Positions 17,601 to 18,968 of a DNA stretch of 18,968 bases are shown here, one piece after another. Origin of the DNA: Saprospiraceae bacterium UBA2365 (GTDB taxonomy: Bacteria > Bacteroidota > Bacteroidia > Chitinophagales > Saprospiraceae); the NCBI GenBank assembly GCA_002344345.1, contig DDTL01000094.1, positions 1 to 18,968 on the forward strand, written 5' to 3'. The first letter of the stretch is position 1; every line of letters starts with the position of its first letter. The notes beneath the pieces are model-generated. The model ran no database searches. It had not been told where the DNA came from and saw only the letters and a list, made by a program, of their open reading frames with translations. A program made the position numbers and the translations under genes.

Positions 17601-17740
17601 CGGTCAATTATGCCGGAGATTGGGATGGTACAAGCCCTGACGGTGTGCTGGCAGAAGGAAGTTATATGTGGGTGCTCACCGTTTATCTGGGGGATGGAAG
17701 TGAAAAGATCACCAGGGGAACGGTAACATTACTCCGTTAG
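14675..17740 (+). CDS. T9SS (type B) surface protein with three cohesin-like modules and SprB repeats
   Basis: This 1021-residue exported protein has a signal peptide at about 1-20, ending LSIGQ. Three cohesin-like modules follow at about 22-165, 182-318 and 325-460. They share an F-x-x-I-x-(G/S)-x-Q-(F/W) strand (IIGFQFFVGWD, ITSAQFGVEYN, ISGFQWAMTWN) and a later PDG...(V)LF or VIV strand. Next come about six SprB-type repeats (about 465-536, 537-609, 612-687, 689-765, 768-850 and 852-923) with NGSI, SGG-x-x-PY and GTYSVTVTD motifs; the fifth is divergent. The end (about 930-1021, NNDGINDKF, LDLYDRWGRKVF, WDGTSPDG) is a gliding CHU_C-type, type B T9SS domain. SprB itself is a Flavobacterium gliding adhesin; here the repeats point to an adhesin or surface fibre, not necessarily gliding. 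The PorP/SprF gene follows 122 nt later with no terminator between, so the two are probably one operon. Confidence 0.91.
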   Translation: MKRIFVLLIILFGWYHLSIGQNPLVLNFSSSSPTGQTATVDVTVQNFSNIIGFQFFVGWDTDVLTFSSITNINNGLPGYSISSFATPPTIPDGHVNLSWFSTDPLGNASNLPANAVLFSIVLNVVGDPCDETDFNLVTYGTYSSEAYNGSYQNIPVTSNAGTVTIPGTDCGGVDPEEGDGVGICPDAVIGAPGTNICVPIRVDSFVNITSAQFGVEYNASILDFTGHQNGPLSDVFVNPTGGNKIRFLWIVPGNQGPQTIPDGGVIVKYCFNVIGSMGQVSPISVIDIIPPPQLLIEFIDGEGDELPYYTCNTGKVTVGTPAENPVRFIAEEKTADANSNVCVNITTENFEEISGFQWAMTWNSSVMTFNGLGPVNNIGISANDINLVASNKLRVTWLPTSQVTKPDGTVLFQLCYNTIGNCDSSTPLQFTADGANFPILAGDASGNPLPVETDNGSVTIECACSIAVDVVNAGCFGAKNGSIYITLTGCTAQSYLWNTGQTSQNLIGIGAGTYSVTVTDTNGKTTVKSGITVTEPTEIAITETTTQVTCSTNGSIQLTVSGGTPPYNYSWSPNVGSGPAISNLTPGNYSVTVTDNQSCQKIKSFTITSSVTAFTADAIVNDITCKDANNGKITVIPSGGCSPYTIVWSDGQSAGVFSRENLAAGTYTATVTDNKGTTGTISRSITNPSFALTVSGVVTQPTVAGGNGQIVITVSGGQSPYTYLWNNPSASTTKDLTALAGKYIVAVTDARGCRVFSSEFEIKDPVANVVIDVVANVDLYNGFGVSCAGACDGKLKINQIVANTPFKIFLDGTELTQPQLAARTFCAGSYTIRITDAAGKDESKTVTFTAPPALTVQLDEVICVDDNNGSIEVSVSGGVSEYVYNWGIGGQTSYIISGLSTGTYGVTVTDKNKCSTSLTNIEVEECPLPEDCFVGVPVITANNDGINDKFIISCLKFYDNNKLDLYDRWGRKVFGAVNYAGDWDGTSPDGVLAEGSYMWVLTVYLGDGSEKITRGTVTLLR

Positions 17741-17862
17741 AAGTTTGGCAATGTTTGGTTAAATAGAATATTATGTGCAGAGGAATTCGTCAATAAGGCT
17801 ATATATATTATATGGTGTAAATTGGTGATTTCCGAAGTTCAATAAAATAAATAAATATTAAA

Positions 17863-18762
17863 ATGAAAAAACTTGTATTGATAATCCTGGTAGGTTTGGG
17901 CCTGATGATAGAAATAAATGCTCAGGAAAGGTATATTTTTACCCAGCATTATGTCAATCCTATTTTGATCAATCCGGGCGCAACCGGATTCAGCAATGCC
18001 CACAATCTGCTTTTCAATTACCGGAATAAGTGGGCAGGTTTCCCGGGATCGCCCAAAACATTTGCATTTTCCTATGACGGATTGGTCATGGACAAGGCTG
18101 GACTCGGCCTGTTTCTCATGAAAGATCAGTTTGGAAGTCTCGAAGTTTTGAAGGGGCAATTATCTTATGCTTATCATCTGATGGGTGATAATTACAAGCT
18201 TGGTCTTGGTTTTACAACAGAATACCTGCATTACAGGGCTAAAAGTTTACTTTCAGGTCCAGGAGAATTCGATGAGACTGACCCTTTTCTCAAAGAACGG
18301 CAGTTAGGGGATAAATTTTTTGATTTTACTTTTGGAGCTCATGGTAGCTATGGGGACAAGATCGTTTTTGACCTTGTATTGCCCGGGATGATCAGAACAA
18401 AACTGGAAAGTCAGGGTGACAATCAGGATACGACCCGTAGTTTTAATTTTATAGTGGGTCTCGGTTATAAATATAAATTTCCGGGTTACGATTTTGAAAT
18501 TACGCCGAGTTTGTTTATCAAAAAGCTCAATAAGGTTCCCTTTCATGTGGAAGGTAATGTGCTCATGAGTTTTTATCAGGGGCAACTTATGGGCGGTGTA
18601 AGCTATGTGTATGGTGCAGATGACAGATTAGGGGCAATGCTCGGCACAGGATTGAATAAATTCAAATTTTTCTATTCTTATAATGTAAGTCTGAATAATT
18701 TTCAGTCTTATAATAACGGAGCACATGAAATTACCATAGCTTTTATCATTCCAAAGATATAA
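17863..18762 (+). CDS. PorP/SprF-family T9SS outer-membrane protein
   Basis: This 299-residue beta-barrel protein has a signal peptide at about 1-20 (MKKLVLIILVGLGLMIEINA). The mature N-terminus carries the family hallmarks FTQHYVNPILINPGATG (26-42) and YRNKWAGFPGSPKTFAFSYD (53-72), followed by alternating beta strands to the end (HEITIAFIIP). PorP binds the T9SS motor-associated ring in Porphyromonas. SprF is needed for secretion or attachment of the SprB adhesin in Flavobacterium. Genes of this family typically sit directly downstream of a type B cargo gene, as here. The expected role is export or surface retention of the 1021-residue neighbour. The start is supported by A-rich sequence before the ATG and a classic Lys-rich signal peptide. 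Confidence 0.93.
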   Translation: MKKLVLIILVGLGLMIEINAQERYIFTQHYVNPILINPGATGFSNAHNLLFNYRNKWAGFPGSPKTFAFSYDGLVMDKAGLGLFLMKDQFGSLEVLKGQLSYAYHLMGDNYKLGLGFTTEYLHYRAKSLLSGPGEFDETDPFLKERQLGDKFFDFTFGAHGSYGDKIVFDLVLPGMIRTKLESQGDNQDTTRSFNFIVGLGYKYKFPGYDFEITPSLFIKKLNKVPFHVEGNVLMSFYQGQLMGGVSYVYGADDRLGAMLGTGLNKFKFFYSYNVSLNNFQSYNNGAHEITIAFIIPKI

Positions 18763-18784
18763 TTGAATATTTTTAGATTTTAGA

Positions 18785-18818
18785 AAAAACCCTGGTTGTG
18801 AAAGCAATCGGGGTTTTT
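18785..18818 (+). terminator. Rho-independent terminator after the PorP/SprF gene
   Basis: A 14-bp stem with two G-T pairs, AAAAACCCTGGTTG (18785-18798) with CAATCGGGGTTTTT (18805-18818), has a 6-nt loop and ends in a T run. It starts 23 nt after the stop codon. Its right arm is also the start of the first 50-bp tandem repeat unit. Confidence 0.88.
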
Positions 18819-18959
18819 AATGATGCCTGTGCTCCATGCTATTATCCTGTCACCCCTTCGGGGTTTTTTATGATGTCTGTGCAACATGCTATTATCCTGT
18901 CACCCCTTCGGGGTTTTTAATGATGTCTGTGCTCCAGGCTTTCTACCTAACCTGGACGA
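18810..18959 (+). repeat. 50-bp tandem repeat, about 2.6 copies, carrying terminator-like hairpins
   Basis: Units start at 18810, 18860 and 18910 with an exact 50-bp period. Each begins GGGGTTTTT and continues ATGATG-C/T-CTGTGC. Units 1 and 2 end ATTATCCTGTCACCCCTTC; unit 3 diverges after about 18940. Each junction forms ACCCC-TTC-GGGGT plus a T run, a small terminator-like hairpin (18852-18864 and 18902-18914). The array begins inside the right arm of the PorP/SprF terminator. Confidence 0.85.
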
Positions 18960-18968
18960 GCCAGAACC
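18946..18968 (+). repeat. 23-bp element, copy 2, cut by the window edge
   Basis: This stretch contains CTGGACGAGCCAGAA and matches 13699-13721 at 20 of 23 positions, same orientation. It overlaps the diverged end of the third tandem unit and reaches the last base of the window, so its full length is unknown. Confidence 0.55.

Noticed and set aside
14675..17740. Gliding adhesin SprB itself.
   Set aside because: The protein has SprB-type repeats and a type B sorting domain, but it is far shorter than SprB and begins with cohesin-like modules, so a gene symbol is not justified.
18810..18959. CRISPR array.
   Set aside because: The 50-bp period is a plain tandem repeat: whole units are similar, with no unique spacers between short repeats and no cas genes.

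Overview
The window reads as a chromosomal segment from a Bacteroidota bacterium, most likely of the Saprospiria/Saprospiraceae. Three things support this. There is a PorP/SprF-type outer-membrane protein, and there are large exported proteins with both known kinds of type IX secretion (T9SS) C-terminal domain. The Cys-rich HYR-like, carboxypeptidase-regulatory-like, dockerin and SprB-repeat modules are in the style common in that group. Promoters fit the Bacteroidota pattern TTTG-N19..21-TAnnTTTG, and starts lack a Shine-Dalgarno motif. The genus-level placement is inference.

Layout. Positions 272-435 hold a minus-strand tRNA-Val(UAC) with its own promoter and terminator. Positions 973-3771 hold a two-gene plus-strand operon for a TolC-family outer-membrane channel and an HlyD/MacA-type periplasmic adaptor. 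A strong hairpin closes it, and no inner-membrane pump gene is present. Positions 4357-7587 hold a minus-strand pair: an 881-residue exported protein with eight Ig-like repeats, then a CvpA-family membrane protein. From 8247 to the end everything is on the plus strand: an orphan NarL/LuxR-type response regulator whose phospho-acceptor Asp is replaced by Glu, a 1481-residue T9SS type A protein, a 1021-residue T9SS type B protein, and the PorP/SprF-family protein that typically accompanies type B cargo.

The most interesting part is 9091-18762. The 1481-residue protein carries a dockerin-like segment next to a cohesin-like module. The 1021-residue neighbour starts with three cohesin-like modules and continues with SprB-type repeats. 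The sequence therefore suggests two T9SS-exported surface proteins that could dock to each other, with PorP/SprF as the cell-surface anchor or export partner. This resembles a cellulosome-style cohesin/dockerin pair, but no catalytic domain is visible. That they interact is a hypothesis.

Intergenic DNA is long and AT-rich and contains several repeat families. One is a REP-like element present in two inverted copies about 9.7 kb apart. Another is a 23-bp element downstream of two genes in the same orientation. The third is a 50-bp tandem repeat, each unit of which regenerates a small terminator-like hairpin.
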